Source: CAZUCD01 sp964618855 (GTDB taxonomy: Bacteria > Sumerlaeota > Sumerlaeia > SLMS01 > JANRJK01). Taken from it: a stretch of DNA of 16,401 nt. The position numbers were made by a program, and so were the translations under genes. Of this stretch, positions 6,354 through 14,272 are shown piece after piece; within the stretch, counting starts at the first letter, position 1; each line of letters opens with the position of its first letter. Where the stretch lies: positions 1-16,401 of the forward strand of contig CAZUCD010000082.1 of the NCBI GenBank assembly GCA_964618855.1. Direction: 5' to 3'. The notes below the pieces were generated by a model. It did not search any database. It saw only the letters and a list, made by a program, of their open reading frames with translations, and had not been told where the DNA came from.

Positions 6354-7922
6354 CTACGGGGGCGCGAAATCCCGCATGGACGGCGGGGGTTTCGGGACCG
6401 CCTCCGTCCGCTTGGAATCCGCCTGCCTCCTCAGGTCCCCGCCCTCGGACCACCGGCCCTCGGCGATCTCCCGCAGGAGTCGCGGCGGCTCGTCGCTTGC
6501 CGGATCCAGATTGGCCCAGGCCTCGATCTTCTCGCGCGCGGAACGGTGGTTTCCCACCCGCAGCAGGGCGAGGCACTCCCCGCGCGTGGCGTGCAGGTCA
6601 TTGCGGTTTCTGCGCAGGTAGATCTGGAACGCGTTCAGGGCCTCCAGGTAGCGCCCGGCCTCCATCGAGGCGAAGGGGCGCTTGAGCGCCTCGGGCTCGT
6701 TTGAGAGCCCCTCGAGGACCTTGCCGAAGGCCATCGCGAGCGGCTTCTCGCGCAGGAGCGCGGCGAGCAGTTCGTCGCGTCCGTCGAGGACCTGGAGCGT
6801 GAGGTGGATCGCGGCGGGCGCCCTCAGCAGGCTCATCGTCCACAGGGTGGCCGTCAGGGCGCGGCGCATGCCCCCGGATCCCTCGAACCCGAGCAGCGCC
6901 GTGCTCGCCTCAAGCGCCCCCATCCAGCCGCAGTCCCTCACGGTGAAGACCGCAAACACGAACATCTGCGGAAGCGCCACGAGCAGCCACATCAGGAAGC
7001 AGGTCAGCGCGAGCGTCAGGCCGGCCACGGCCGCGGGGTCGCCCGTCAACAGCGACGCCACCACCCATGCGGAGAATCCGAGGAGTGCGCAGACCAGCCC
7101 CATCCCGACCGACCAAGGCACGGTGTTCAGGAACCCGACCGTCTCGAACGCCCGGCCGAACTGACGCAGCGCCCCGGTCGTCGGCGGGCGTCCGGTTTTC
7201 CGCGCGATGGCCACAAGGCGGAATAGCGTCAGCGATGTCGCTGCGAAAGAAATCCCCACGCCAGAAAGCGCGACCAGCGCGCCGAACTGCACGAGCAGGT
7301 TCGTCCCCGCCTCCCCCGGATCCGAGAGCTTCACGCCAAGAAGCAGCAGTCCCCCCCCGATGCCGACCATAACGACGGCGACGACGACGCCCAGCGCGCA
7401 CACGGCCGCGAAGGAGGCCGCCAGCCGCGGCCCGACGGAACGGCCAAACTCCCGCGCCTCGACGATCTGGTCCTCGAGAGTCCGCGCCTTCGTCACGTCG
7501 TACAGGTCGGCGAGCGCATCAACCCGCTTCGGCCTGCCCACGATGAAGCGCGTGATCCACGCGAGCGCCGCCACGGCTGCGCAGGCTACCGCCACCGCCG
7601 CGGGCCAGGTCGCCTCCTCGCCCAGCACGTGGAGCTTGGCCGCCCCCGCCATCCCGGCGAGCGCCCCGAGCGCTCCGATGTCGCGCGCGATCTGGAGGGA
7701 TTCCTCCCGCACGAAGTCCCCCGGTCCCACGCCGTCCCCGCGGTGGCGCGAGAGCCATCCCCCGAGACGCCGGTCCACCAGCCACAAGCCGAGTGGAAGG
7801 CAGGCCCCGAGCATCAGCCCGGGACCGAGGTTGGCCGGTGCGTCGAACGGGGCCGCAGCCCCCACGACGACCAGGGTCACCCCCAGCACCATCAGCAGAG
7901 TTCTCACCAGTCCCGGACCCAT
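6354..7922 (-). CDS. Multi-pass membrane protein with C-terminal TPR-like tail, function unknown
   Basis: This 522-aa protein starts at ATG 7922 behind GGAGG with 9-nt spacing. Hydrophobic segments suggest about eight membrane helices, roughly at 5-22, 33-50, 84-100, 107-127, 167-198, 207-240, 268-292 and 296-328. A charged loop (about 58-80) and a longer one (128-166) separate some of them. From about 395 the chain is soluble, and 415-475 looks like TPR-type helix pairs (A-G-R-Y-L-E-A-L-N-A-F-Q-I-Y-L). The end is Pro- and Lys-rich. No enzyme motif was recognised. It begins 36 bp after the glycosyltransferase stop on the same strand, so it probably belongs to the glycan operon, perhaps as an assembly or export partner; that role is inference from context only. 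Confidence 0.78.
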   Translation of the reverse strand: MGPGLVRTLLMVLGVTLVVVGAAAPFDAPANLGPGLMLGACLPLGLWLVDRRLGGWLSRHRGDGVGPGDFVREESLQIARDIGALGALAGMAGAAKLHVLGEEATWPAAVAVACAAVAALAWITRFIVGRPKRVDALADLYDVTKARTLEDQIVEAREFGRSVGPRLAASFAAVCALGVVVAVVMVGIGGGLLLLGVKLSDPGEAGTNLLVQFGALVALSGVGISFAATSLTLFRLVAIARKTGRPPTTGALRQFGRAFETVGFLNTVPWSVGMGLVCALLGFSAWVVASLLTGDPAAVAGLTLALTCFLMWLLVALPQMFVFAVFTVRDCGWMGALEASTALLGFEGSGGMRRALTATLWTMSLLRAPAAIHLTLQVLDGRDELLAALLREKPLAMAFGKVLEGLSNEPEALKRPFASMEAGRYLEALNAFQIYLRRNRNDLHATRGECLALLRVGNHRSAREKIEAWANLDPASDEPPRLLREIAEGRWSEGGDLRRQADSKRTEAVPKPPPSMRDFAPP

Positions 7923-7958
7923 CGACCTGCGCCTCCGCCAGCGGATTCCAGCGCGGGA

Positions 7959-9122
7959 TCAATCCCCCCGGCCGGCACCGCGGTGCTTCGAATACGTTTC
8001 GACAACCACCTGTCTGATTAGGTCGCAGTGCGCGGTCCACGTCAAGTTGGCGAGTGCGAACTCCCTCGCGCGCCGCGCGCACGCATCGCGCGCCTTCTGG
8101 TCCTCCAGCGCCTGCCGCAGCGCGTCCCTCAGCGGCCCCTTCCCGTTCCCGGCGAACATGAAGCCCCGGCCTTCGCCGATCTGGTAGGGAACGTCCGCAA
8201 CGCCGCGGGCGACCACGGGGCAGCCGATCATCATCGCCTCCGAGATCGATATCGGCATCGCCTCCCCGTAGGACGGGAGGACGAACAGGTCCGAGGCGGC
8301 GAGGAGCTCCTGCGCATCCTTGCGGAACCCGAGGTAGGTCGTGTTCGCGGGAAGGCTCTCGGCGATGCGAGTCAGCCGTGGGTGTTGCTCGTTCGGGTCC
8401 TGCGGGCCGACCAGCACGAGGCGCGCCTGCGGGAACTGCCCGGAGAGTTCCTCCCACACCTCGAGGAGTTCGTGCACCCCCTTGCGCTGCACGATGGTGC
8501 CTATGAAGAGGAGGATGCACTGTTCCGGCGGCCAGCCGAGCCTCTCCCGCAGTTCCTCGCGCCGCTCGTGGAGCTGCGCCAAGCCCTCGTCCACGCCGTT
8601 GGGGACGACGACGCTGCGGGTTCCTGCGGGAATCGGCGCGTACAGGCGCCAGCCCGCCTCAGAGTCGAACAGCAGCGCGTGGGCGCACCGCAGGATCACG
8701 CGCCGCTTCATCCGGAACGCGAAGCCGCCCCCCCAACCCTCCTTGATGTGCCATACGATGGGCAGGCCCGCTCGCGAAGCCGCGATGCCGGGCAGCACCT
8801 GCACCCCGCAGTTCACGTACACGAGGTCGGGCTTCGTGAGGGCAAGCAGCTCGCGCACTCGCCGGAAGTAGCCCCACTTGCTCCGCAGGAGCTCCGCCCG
8901 CGAGACCTCCTGCGCTTCGCTCAGCGCGCGCTCGATGATGCCGGCCCGGTGGACCTCGATCCCCGCCGCGACAAGGTCCCCCTCCAGCGCCGACTCCCCG
9001 GGCAGGATCGCGATGCAGTCGCGCGGCTCGAACGGCCCGCGCAGCAGCAGCCTCTGCAGCCACAGGTTTCCACCCGAGGGGTGGACGCTGTGGAACATGA
9101 AGGCGATGCGCGGCGGCCTCAT
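7959..9122 (-). CDS. GT4-type glycosyltransferase
   Basis: This 387-aa protein has the two-domain GT-B layout of family GT4. The N-terminal domain has a G-G-N-L-W-L-Q-R-L-L glycine turn at 17-26 and P-D-L-V-Y-V-N at 98-104. The C-terminal donor domain has F-I-G-T-I-V-Q-R-K-G at 206-215, V-L-V-G-P at 236-240, and the E-x7-E pair at Glu287 and Glu295 within S-Y-G-E-A-M-P-I-S-I-S-E-A. It should move a sugar from a nucleotide donor onto a growing lipid-linked glycan at the cytoplasmic face; donor and acceptor are unknown. ATG 9122 overlaps the stop of the gene before it (ATGA, 9119-9122), with a G-rich ribosome site about 10 nt ahead. The length is normal for the family. Confidence 0.92.
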   Translation of the reverse strand: MRPPRIAFMFHSVHPSGGNLWLQRLLLRGPFEPRDCIAILPGESALEGDLVAAGIEVHRAGIIERALSEAQEVSRAELLRSKWGYFRRVRELLALTKPDLVYVNCGVQVLPGIAASRAGLPIVWHIKEGWGGGFAFRMKRRVILRCAHALLFDSEAGWRLYAPIPAGTRSVVVPNGVDEGLAQLHERREELRERLGWPPEQCILLFIGTIVQRKGVHELLEVWEELSGQFPQARLVLVGPQDPNEQHPRLTRIAESLPANTTYLGFRKDAQELLAASDLFVLPSYGEAMPISISEAMMIGCPVVARGVADVPYQIGEGRGFMFAGNGKGPLRDALRQALEDQKARDACARRAREFALANLTWTAHCDLIRQVVVETYSKHRGAGRGD

Positions 9123-10546
9123 GCGGGCGCGTCCCCCCTCGCATCGCACGCGCGAAGCGTCCACGCCCCGAGCCCGATGATCCAGCCCATCAGCAGGTAG
9201 GTCCGCGTCACGCCGAACGTGTCCTGGAGGAACTGAGACACGAGGTGCTGGACGAGGAGCGCAGCGAGCAGCGCATGGAAGTTCATCGCCGCCGTGTCGC
9301 CAGCCCCCTCCGCCAGCGATCGCGCCCGCCAAAGTCCCAGCCCGAGCGAGGCCATCAGGAGAACGTACAGGACCGCCCCGATCGCACCATACTCCACCAG
9401 GATCTGAACGTAGCCAAGGTCCACCGTGTACGTCCTCGTCCAGTCGTCCTGCATGATGACCGTCTCGCCGATGGGCCGGTACTCGCGGTACACGAACTGG
9501 AAGTAGTTGTGGCCGATGCCGGTCATCGGATGCTCGGCAAGCATCCGCCACCCCGTGATCGCCTTGTCGTAGCGAATCCCGAGCGACGCATCGCGGACGG
9601 CGGAGGTGGCGGTCGCGAACCGCTCGGAGAGCTTCCACCCGACGAGGGGTGCGGCGACCAACGCCCCCGCCACGAGGGCGAGCGCCAGCTTCCTCCGGTG
9701 CTCCCAGCGGCACAGCGCCACGAACACGACCAACATTGCGCCGAGGATCACCGGAATCTGCCGGTTGAGCGTCAGCAGCGCCGCGGCGAGCTGGACCACG
9801 CAGGTCGATGCCGCCAGCGCCCCGTCGAAGATCCCACGGCACCTCGTCAGGAGCCACAGCGAAACGAACCCGCCCCAGCAGCAGTTGAACCCGAACTGGA
9901 TCGCGTCGCGCGCGATTCCGTTGATGCGAACGTCGTCGCGGGGAAAGGGCCTCATGCCCCAAAGCACGATGTCCTGCCGCAGCACGAACTCGGCGAACCC
10001 CACGAGCGTGTGCGCCGCCGAAACCACGGCGATCGACCAGAGCACCGTGGCCCGCCATTCCTCCCTCCAAGACGCGGCCGCCGCCGCGAAGGCGATCACT
10101 AGGTAGTAGGCTGGCTGGACGAAAAACGTGCCCCCCGGCGGGAGCTTCACCAGCGCCATGCCGAGGATGTACGCGTGGAACGCCACAAGGATCGCCAGCG
10201 CGACCGACAGACGCGGCCGCCACCGTCCGAGCGCGAACTCCACCGCGAAGGACGCGAACAGCAGCAGTGCCAGCGCGCGGTTCAGCGACACCGGCAGGCC
10301 CGGGACCTTGATCTCCCCCCCGAATGCCGTCGCGAAGTACAGGGGCAGGATGAACCTGCTGCCTGCGAAGGCCAGCAGCACCGCCGCCGCGCCCCCTCCC
10401 ACGAGGAGCAACTGGTCCGAACGGACGAACGCCAGCGCAGCGATCCCAAGGAGCAGGCCCGCGCACACGATCGCCCAGTAGGCGACCGCCCCCCGCGGCA
10501 GCCCGGGCAGGGCCGCGCCTCCGCCCCCATCCCCGGCGCCCATCAT
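9119..10546 (-). CDS. O-antigen polymerase/ligase-family membrane protein (Wzy-like)
   Basis: This 475-aa, strongly hydrophobic protein has about 11-12 membrane helices. The central motif L-L-T-L-N-R-Q-I-P-V (Arg262) matches the conserved Arg-bearing helix of the Wzy/WaaL superfamily. E-H-P-M-T-G-I-G-H-N-Y-F at 338-349 begins the large outer loop, and the closing motif D-L-G-Y-V-Q-I-L-V-E-Y-G-A-I-G at 376-390 matches the family, but without the ligase-type His-Asn before it. This fits a polymerase that joins repeat units at the outer face of the inner membrane better than a ligase. ATG 10546 overlaps the preceding stop (ATGA, 10543-10546). GTG 10561 would be an alternative start, adding five residues. 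It is coupled to the glycosyltransferase after it. Confidence 0.85.
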   Translation of the reverse strand: MMGAGDGGGGAALPGLPRGAVAYWAIVCAGLLLGIAALAFVRSDQLLLVGGGAAAVLLAFAGSRFILPLYFATAFGGEIKVPGLPVSLNRALALLLFASFAVEFALGRWRPRLSVALAILVAFHAYILGMALVKLPPGGTFFVQPAYYLVIAFAAAAASWREEWRATVLWSIAVVSAAHTLVGFAEFVLRQDIVLWGMRPFPRDDVRINGIARDAIQFGFNCCWGGFVSLWLLTRCRGIFDGALAASTCVVQLAAALLTLNRQIPVILGAMLVVFVALCRWEHRRKLALALVAGALVAAPLVGWKLSERFATATSAVRDASLGIRYDKAITGWRMLAEHPMTGIGHNYFQFVYREYRPIGETVIMQDDWTRTYTVDLGYVQILVEYGAIGAVLYVLLMASLGLGLWRARSLAEGAGDTAAMNFHALLAALLVQHLVSQFLQDTFGVTRTYLLMGWIIGLGAWTLRACDARGDAPA

Positions 10547-10980
10547 CGCGCCCCCAGCCACGCCGCCCAGTGCGAGCCCGGCTCCACCCTGCGCGCGTCG
10601 AGCCGGTGCCGGAACTCCGACGGGTCCACCAAGTCACCACCGAAGTGAATGCGGCATGGAGCCGACCCCGCCGCCTTGCGTATGCACGGAAACAGCTCCG
10701 CCTCGGAGAAGAACACCCGCGCCACACCACGCGCCCGGATCAGCTCCGCGAGCGGTCCTGTCACCGCATTGTGCCCGGAGGTCACGTCGTCGATCGGGCG
10801 GAAGAAGAGGAGGTCCGTGATCTCCGGAAACCCGAGCGAGACGATGTCGGCCTCCGCGGCCGCATCGAAGCGAACACCCGGCTGTCCCGGGACGAGGCGT
10901 GCGACGATGGGACGCGCCCCGAGCGGATGCCGCATGGGCTGCGCGTGGACCAGCTCCACGAGGAGGTCGGCCCCTGTCAC
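10543..10980 (-). CDS. Unknown 145-residue protein inside the glycan operon
   Basis: No family was recognised. GTG 10980 overlaps the preceding stop (GTGA, 10977-10980), and the stop overlaps the next ATG (10543-10546). A strong GGAGGA lies 9 nt ahead, so translation is well supported. The chain appears soluble, with no signal peptide or membrane helix. Visible segments are a His-rich start (H-A-Q-P-M-R-H-P), a strand-like I-V-A-R-L-V, then E-I-T-D-L-L-F-F-R-P-I-D-D at 52-64, a helix-strand pair (A-E-L-I-R-A-R-G-V-A-R-V-F-F-S) at about 78-92, and I-H-F-G-G-D at about 112-117. Strand-helix alternation hints at a small Rossmann-like or GT-related fold, possibly a glycosyltransferase N-terminal remnant. 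This is weak inference. The same interval also lies in longer frames that extend into the upstream gene; those are shadows. Confidence 0.78.
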   Translation of the reverse strand: MTGADLLVELVHAQPMRHPLGARPIVARLVPGQPGVRFDAAAEADIVSLGFPEITDLLFFRPIDDVTSGHNAVTGPLAELIRARGVARVFFSEAELFPCIRKAAGSAPCRIHFGGDLVDPSEFRHRLDARRVEPGSHWAAWLGAR

Positions 10981-13900
10981 GGGTCTTGTTCCTCCGGCTG
11001 GTCGGCGCGGCGCCTGAGAGGGTCGGGCCGGCCCGTGCCCATAGCCTCGCGGAGGCGCAGGAGCACCTCGCGCTGCGGTATCGTCTGCGCGAGTGGCACC
11101 ATGCGCTTGTCGAGCGCCCGCGCCTCGTCGGCTCGCCCCGTGGCCAGCAGGCACCGCGCGCAGAGCATGAGCGCGGGCAGGTCTGGCGCGGGGTCGCGCA
11201 TCGCCACGCGCCGCTCCAGCCACGGCAGCGCCGCCGCCGGGTCGTTGAACGTCTCCAGGATCGAGGCTCCCGCGATGTGCAGCACCTGCGGGTTGCGGGA
11301 CGCGAGCCGCGACAGTTCCTCCGCAAGCGCATCCGCCTCCGCCGGCCTCGGCTTGGAGATGCGGCGGAGCAGCTCCATGCGGATCGCCATCACGGAGGGC
11401 TCCGGTTCGCCCGCGCTCGCGGGGACGTACTTCGCCAGCGTCTCGAGCGCCGCGTCGTACTGGCGGACGCGCGCGGAGAGCATCGCGAACGAGAGGTACA
11501 GGTCCCGTGCGCTGACCTCGGCGGACTCGGCCTGGGTGCGGCTCAGGGCCGTGAGCGTCTCCCGCGCCTCCTCGTAGGCACCCGACCGGATCGCCGTCGT
11601 GGCGAAGGCAGCCGAGTAGCGCCTGCTTCCGGGCACCGCCGCATGGATCCGACGCATCAGGCGGTGGCCGTTTGCATGGTCCCCGAGGGCCAGGTTGTCC
11701 AGCACCTCGGCGAAGAAGATGCGGTCCAGCTCCGCCGGCATGAAGTGGTTCATGAGGCCGAGCAGGCGCACCATCTCCTCCTCGTCCCCGCGCGTGCGCC
11801 GCTTGTCGAGCAGGCGGAAGAGGAGGGGGTATGCGTCGGCCTCCGCGGGATTGAGCGCGATCGTGGTTCGGAAGTCCTCCACCGCGGCGGTGAAGCGCAC
11901 CTGGCGTTCCGCGTCCGTGGGGGCGTACTCGCCGAGCATCTGCTGGATGAGCGCGCGCTGGAAGTAGACAGAATGGAACATCGACTCGGAGAGTGCCTGC
12001 CCCGCGAGTGAGAGGGCGCTGCCCAGTTCCTCGCGCGCGACCGCGAGCCGCGCCTCGCCGCGCCTTGCGTCGCCCGACTGCATGATCTGCCGCGCCGCGC
12101 GCAGCGCCTCGCGCCCGATGGCGGCCTTCACCCGGCTGCGCAGGTGCAGGATGTCCCCGTCGGTCGGCAGGAAGAACGTCGCCTCGCGCGAGAGGAACTC
12201 CGCCTCCCCCAGGGAGTTCGCCGCCTCGGCCTGGTCGCGCGGGTCGGGGCTCTTCGCCCGGTCCGCCGCGCCCTCCAGAAGCGCGTTCGACATGTTGTTC
12301 AGGACGCGCCCGGAGTACCACCGGCCCCCCACGCGGGAGACGAGCTGAGCCGTCGCGAACGACGCCACCACGCACGCGGCGCCGACCCCGAGCACCGCCG
12401 CGTAGCGCGGCACCTGGCCCGATCCGGTCAGGGCCGGCAGGGGAGGCTCCTGGCGGCCCACCGAGGGAGGCGCGATCGGCGTCAGCCAGAGCCGCTCACC
12501 CGCGGTCCACAACGCCAGCACTCCGAGTATCGAAATCGTGACGGGCGGAATCCGCAGCGGGAAGTCCAGCGCAGCGTGCGCAAGCCAGCCCGCAATCGCC
12601 CCCGCCAGCGCCCACTGGATCAGGACATAGGGCCGCTCCAGGGTCGCGCGCAACGTCTTCGCGCCGAGCACCAATGCGCACCCGAGACCCGCGAGGGCCA
12701 GCGCCGTGCCCACGATCCCAGTCTCGATCAGCGTCTGGAGGTACTCGTTGTGTGCGTGCATGCTTCGCCGGGCCCAGGGCGTCAGCGACGAGCGCGGGTG
12801 TTCCTCGAAGTACCGCCGCTGCGCCGTTGGGTATGCATACTGGAAGGAGCCGAAGCTGTGCCCGAAAAGCGGCTTCTCGGCGACCATCGTCGCCCCAATG
12901 GCGAGGATGCGGACACGGGTGTCCGCGAGCAGCCGGCGGGGGGACACGTCCACGAGCCTCTCCGTCAGCGTGATCTCGCGCCGCGCGAACGGGTTGGACC
13001 TGCCGGGGAACAACTGGGAGGCCACAAGCAGTGCCAGCACGACCGCGACCCCGGCCCACACGCGCCGCGGGATCCGCAGCGCCTCCCTCCTCGAGGCACC
13101 GTGGGCAAACATCAGCAGGCACGCGCCCAGGATCGGCACCACGGCGCGGCTTTGGGCTAGGATCAGCGCGTAGCAGAACAGCGGCAGGGTCATGATCAGC
13201 GCCCACCGCCTCTTGCCGCGGAACTCCTCCAGCCGCGCAAGCAGCACGCCCACCACCAGCATGACGGGCCCGATCAGGAAGCTGCTCAGCCCCGTGTTGT
13301 GCCCGACGAACGAGCCGTAGTTGTTGCGGTGGAGCGAGTCGTCGAACTGCACCCAGAAGTTCATGAGCCACGCGGGCCGGAACTGGAGGAGCACGGCCAT
13401 CGCCGCGCACAGTGCGCCGACGAGCAGCATGACCCCGATCAGCTTGAACGCGAAGCGGCGCGTGCGGATCGCGTCCTCCAGCACCACGAAGAACACGAGC
13501 GCGGCGGAGAGCTGTCCCCAGGCCCCAAGCGAGTGGAAGAACCCGCCACCACCCACGCCCGCTCCCCCAAGGGGGGAGTCGCCCGGAATCGGCGGTGGCA
13601 TGAGCACCATCGTCGCCACGGACCAAACCAGGAACGCGAGACCCCCGGCAAGCATGCCGAGGCGCAGGCGCCGTCCCCCGGGGAGCACCCCATCGGGAAG
13701 CATCCCGAAGACGGGCACGCGGAAAGCCGCCTCGAACAGGCGCGCCACCATGTAGAACGGCAGCACCATTCCGAGGCACGCGAGCCAGACGAACTTCTTC
13801 ATCTCCAGCACGGGCGCCGTGGCGCTCAGATAGGGGGCCAACTGGCGCGACCAGAGGACGCCGATCGTGTCCGACGGGTCCTTCAGGAACGTCGCCCACG

Positions 13901-14138
13901 CAATCACGCGCTGGCTCGCGGAGATGACCAGGTCCTGACGGATGCTCAGGAGGTAGAACATCGGCACGGCGATGAAGGCCGCGAGGAGCGAAATCTCGCA
14001 GTACTTCCGGAAGAGCAGCGCCATGTGCCCGAGCAGAACGAGGTAGCGTTCCGTCCTGTCCCCCGTCCTGGGGGCATCCGGCTCCTCGGAGAGGATCCAC
14101 GGCTTGCGTGTGAGCTTGGACTGGAAGGGGGTTTCCAT
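10977..14138 (-). CDS. O-antigen-ligase-family membrane protein fused to a large TPR-like domain
   Basis: This 1053-aa protein joins two parts. Residues about 30-600 are multi-pass membrane, with an Arg-bearing helix A-Q-S-R-A-V (Arg331), a loop start E-K-P-L-F-G-H-S-F-G at 421-430, and H-A-H-N-E-Y-L-Q-T-L-I-E-T-G at 461-474, the Wzy_C/WaaL motif with His463 and Asn464. Residues about 610-1030 are soluble helix pairs of TPR type, for example 745-775, 850-900 and 980-1010. Family members join a finished glycan to a lipid or protein acceptor, or polymerise repeat units; the TPR part may bind a partner or acceptor outside the membrane. A Gly-rich loop lies at 184-200. ATG 14138 has GGGAAGG close ahead; ATG 14153 is an alternative. 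It is first in the coupled operon and divergent from the GT-C gene. Confidence 0.87.
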   Translation of the reverse strand: METPFQSKLTRKPWILSEEPDAPRTGDRTERYLVLLGHMALLFRKYCEISLLAAFIAVPMFYLLSIRQDLVISASQRVIAWATFLKDPSDTIGVLWSRQLAPYLSATAPVLEMKKFVWLACLGMVLPFYMVARLFEAAFRVPVFGMLPDGVLPGGRRLRLGMLAGGLAFLVWSVATMVLMPPPIPGDSPLGGAGVGGGGFFHSLGAWGQLSAALVFFVVLEDAIRTRRFAFKLIGVMLLVGALCAAMAVLLQFRPAWLMNFWVQFDDSLHRNNYGSFVGHNTGLSSFLIGPVMLVVGVLLARLEEFRGKRRWALIMTLPLFCYALILAQSRAVVPILGACLLMFAHGASRREALRIPRRVWAGVAVVLALLVASQLFPGRSNPFARREITLTERLVDVSPRRLLADTRVRILAIGATMVAEKPLFGHSFGSFQYAYPTAQRRYFEEHPRSSLTPWARRSMHAHNEYLQTLIETGIVGTALALAGLGCALVLGAKTLRATLERPYVLIQWALAGAIAGWLAHAALDFPLRIPPVTISILGVLALWTAGERLWLTPIAPPSVGRQEPPLPALTGSGQVPRYAAVLGVGAACVVASFATAQLVSRVGGRWYSGRVLNNMSNALLEGAADRAKSPDPRDQAEAANSLGEAEFLSREATFFLPTDGDILHLRSRVKAAIGREALRAARQIMQSGDARRGEARLAVAREELGSALSLAGQALSESMFHSVYFQRALIQQMLGEYAPTDAERQVRFTAAVEDFRTTIALNPAEADAYPLLFRLLDKRRTRGDEEEMVRLLGLMNHFMPAELDRIFFAEVLDNLALGDHANGHRLMRRIHAAVPGSRRYSAAFATTAIRSGAYEEARETLTALSRTQAESAEVSARDLYLSFAMLSARVRQYDAALETLAKYVPASAGEPEPSVMAIRMELLRRISKPRPAEADALAEELSRLASRNPQVLHIAGASILETFNDPAAALPWLERRVAMRDPAPDLPALMLCARCLLATGRADEARALDKRMVPLAQTIPQREVLLRLREAMGTGRPDPLRRRADQPEEQDP
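10990..10995 (-). promoter_or_regulatory. Strong Shine-Dalgarno site that fixes the GTG start at 10980
   Basis: GGAGGA on the minus strand, 9 nt ahead of GTG 10980 and inside the end of the preceding gene. It is a stronger match than those of most neighbours. With the GTGA overlap it shows that the small unknown gene is translated in this frame from an unusual GTG start. Confidence 0.75.
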
Positions 14139-14272
14139 GCGCCTTCCCAGCATCGGTCGCCCGCGCGGCAAGCCAAGCCGAATGCGCGGCCCATCAGCGC
14201 TGCAGGACCCGCCCTCCGTGGGCCAAGTCGTCACCCCTTGCCGCTGTGGCGGGTGATTGTGGAGAAGCGCGC
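14139..14272. promoter_or_regulatory. Divergent intergenic region, probable promoters for both glycan units
   Basis: This 134-bp gap separates the starts of the minus-strand operon and the plus-strand GT-C gene, so it should hold both promoters. I find no convincing sigma-70 boxes on either strand. A GGAGAAG ribosome site at 14261-14267 serves the GT-C gene. Short imperfect inverted repeats (for example CGGC...GCCG near 14167-14182) are present but weak. Confidence 0.4.

Noticed and set aside
7959..10730. 923-codon minus-strand ORF covering the glycosyltransferase and more
   Set aside because: The part upstream of ATG 9122 is R/G/A-rich and overlaps the polymerase-like gene in another frame. 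The family homology begins at 9122.
10543..12375. 610-codon minus-strand ORF that contains the small unknown gene
   Set aside because: Only its last 145 codons have a ribosome site and non-shadow composition; the upstream part is an out-of-frame copy of the ligase-like gene.
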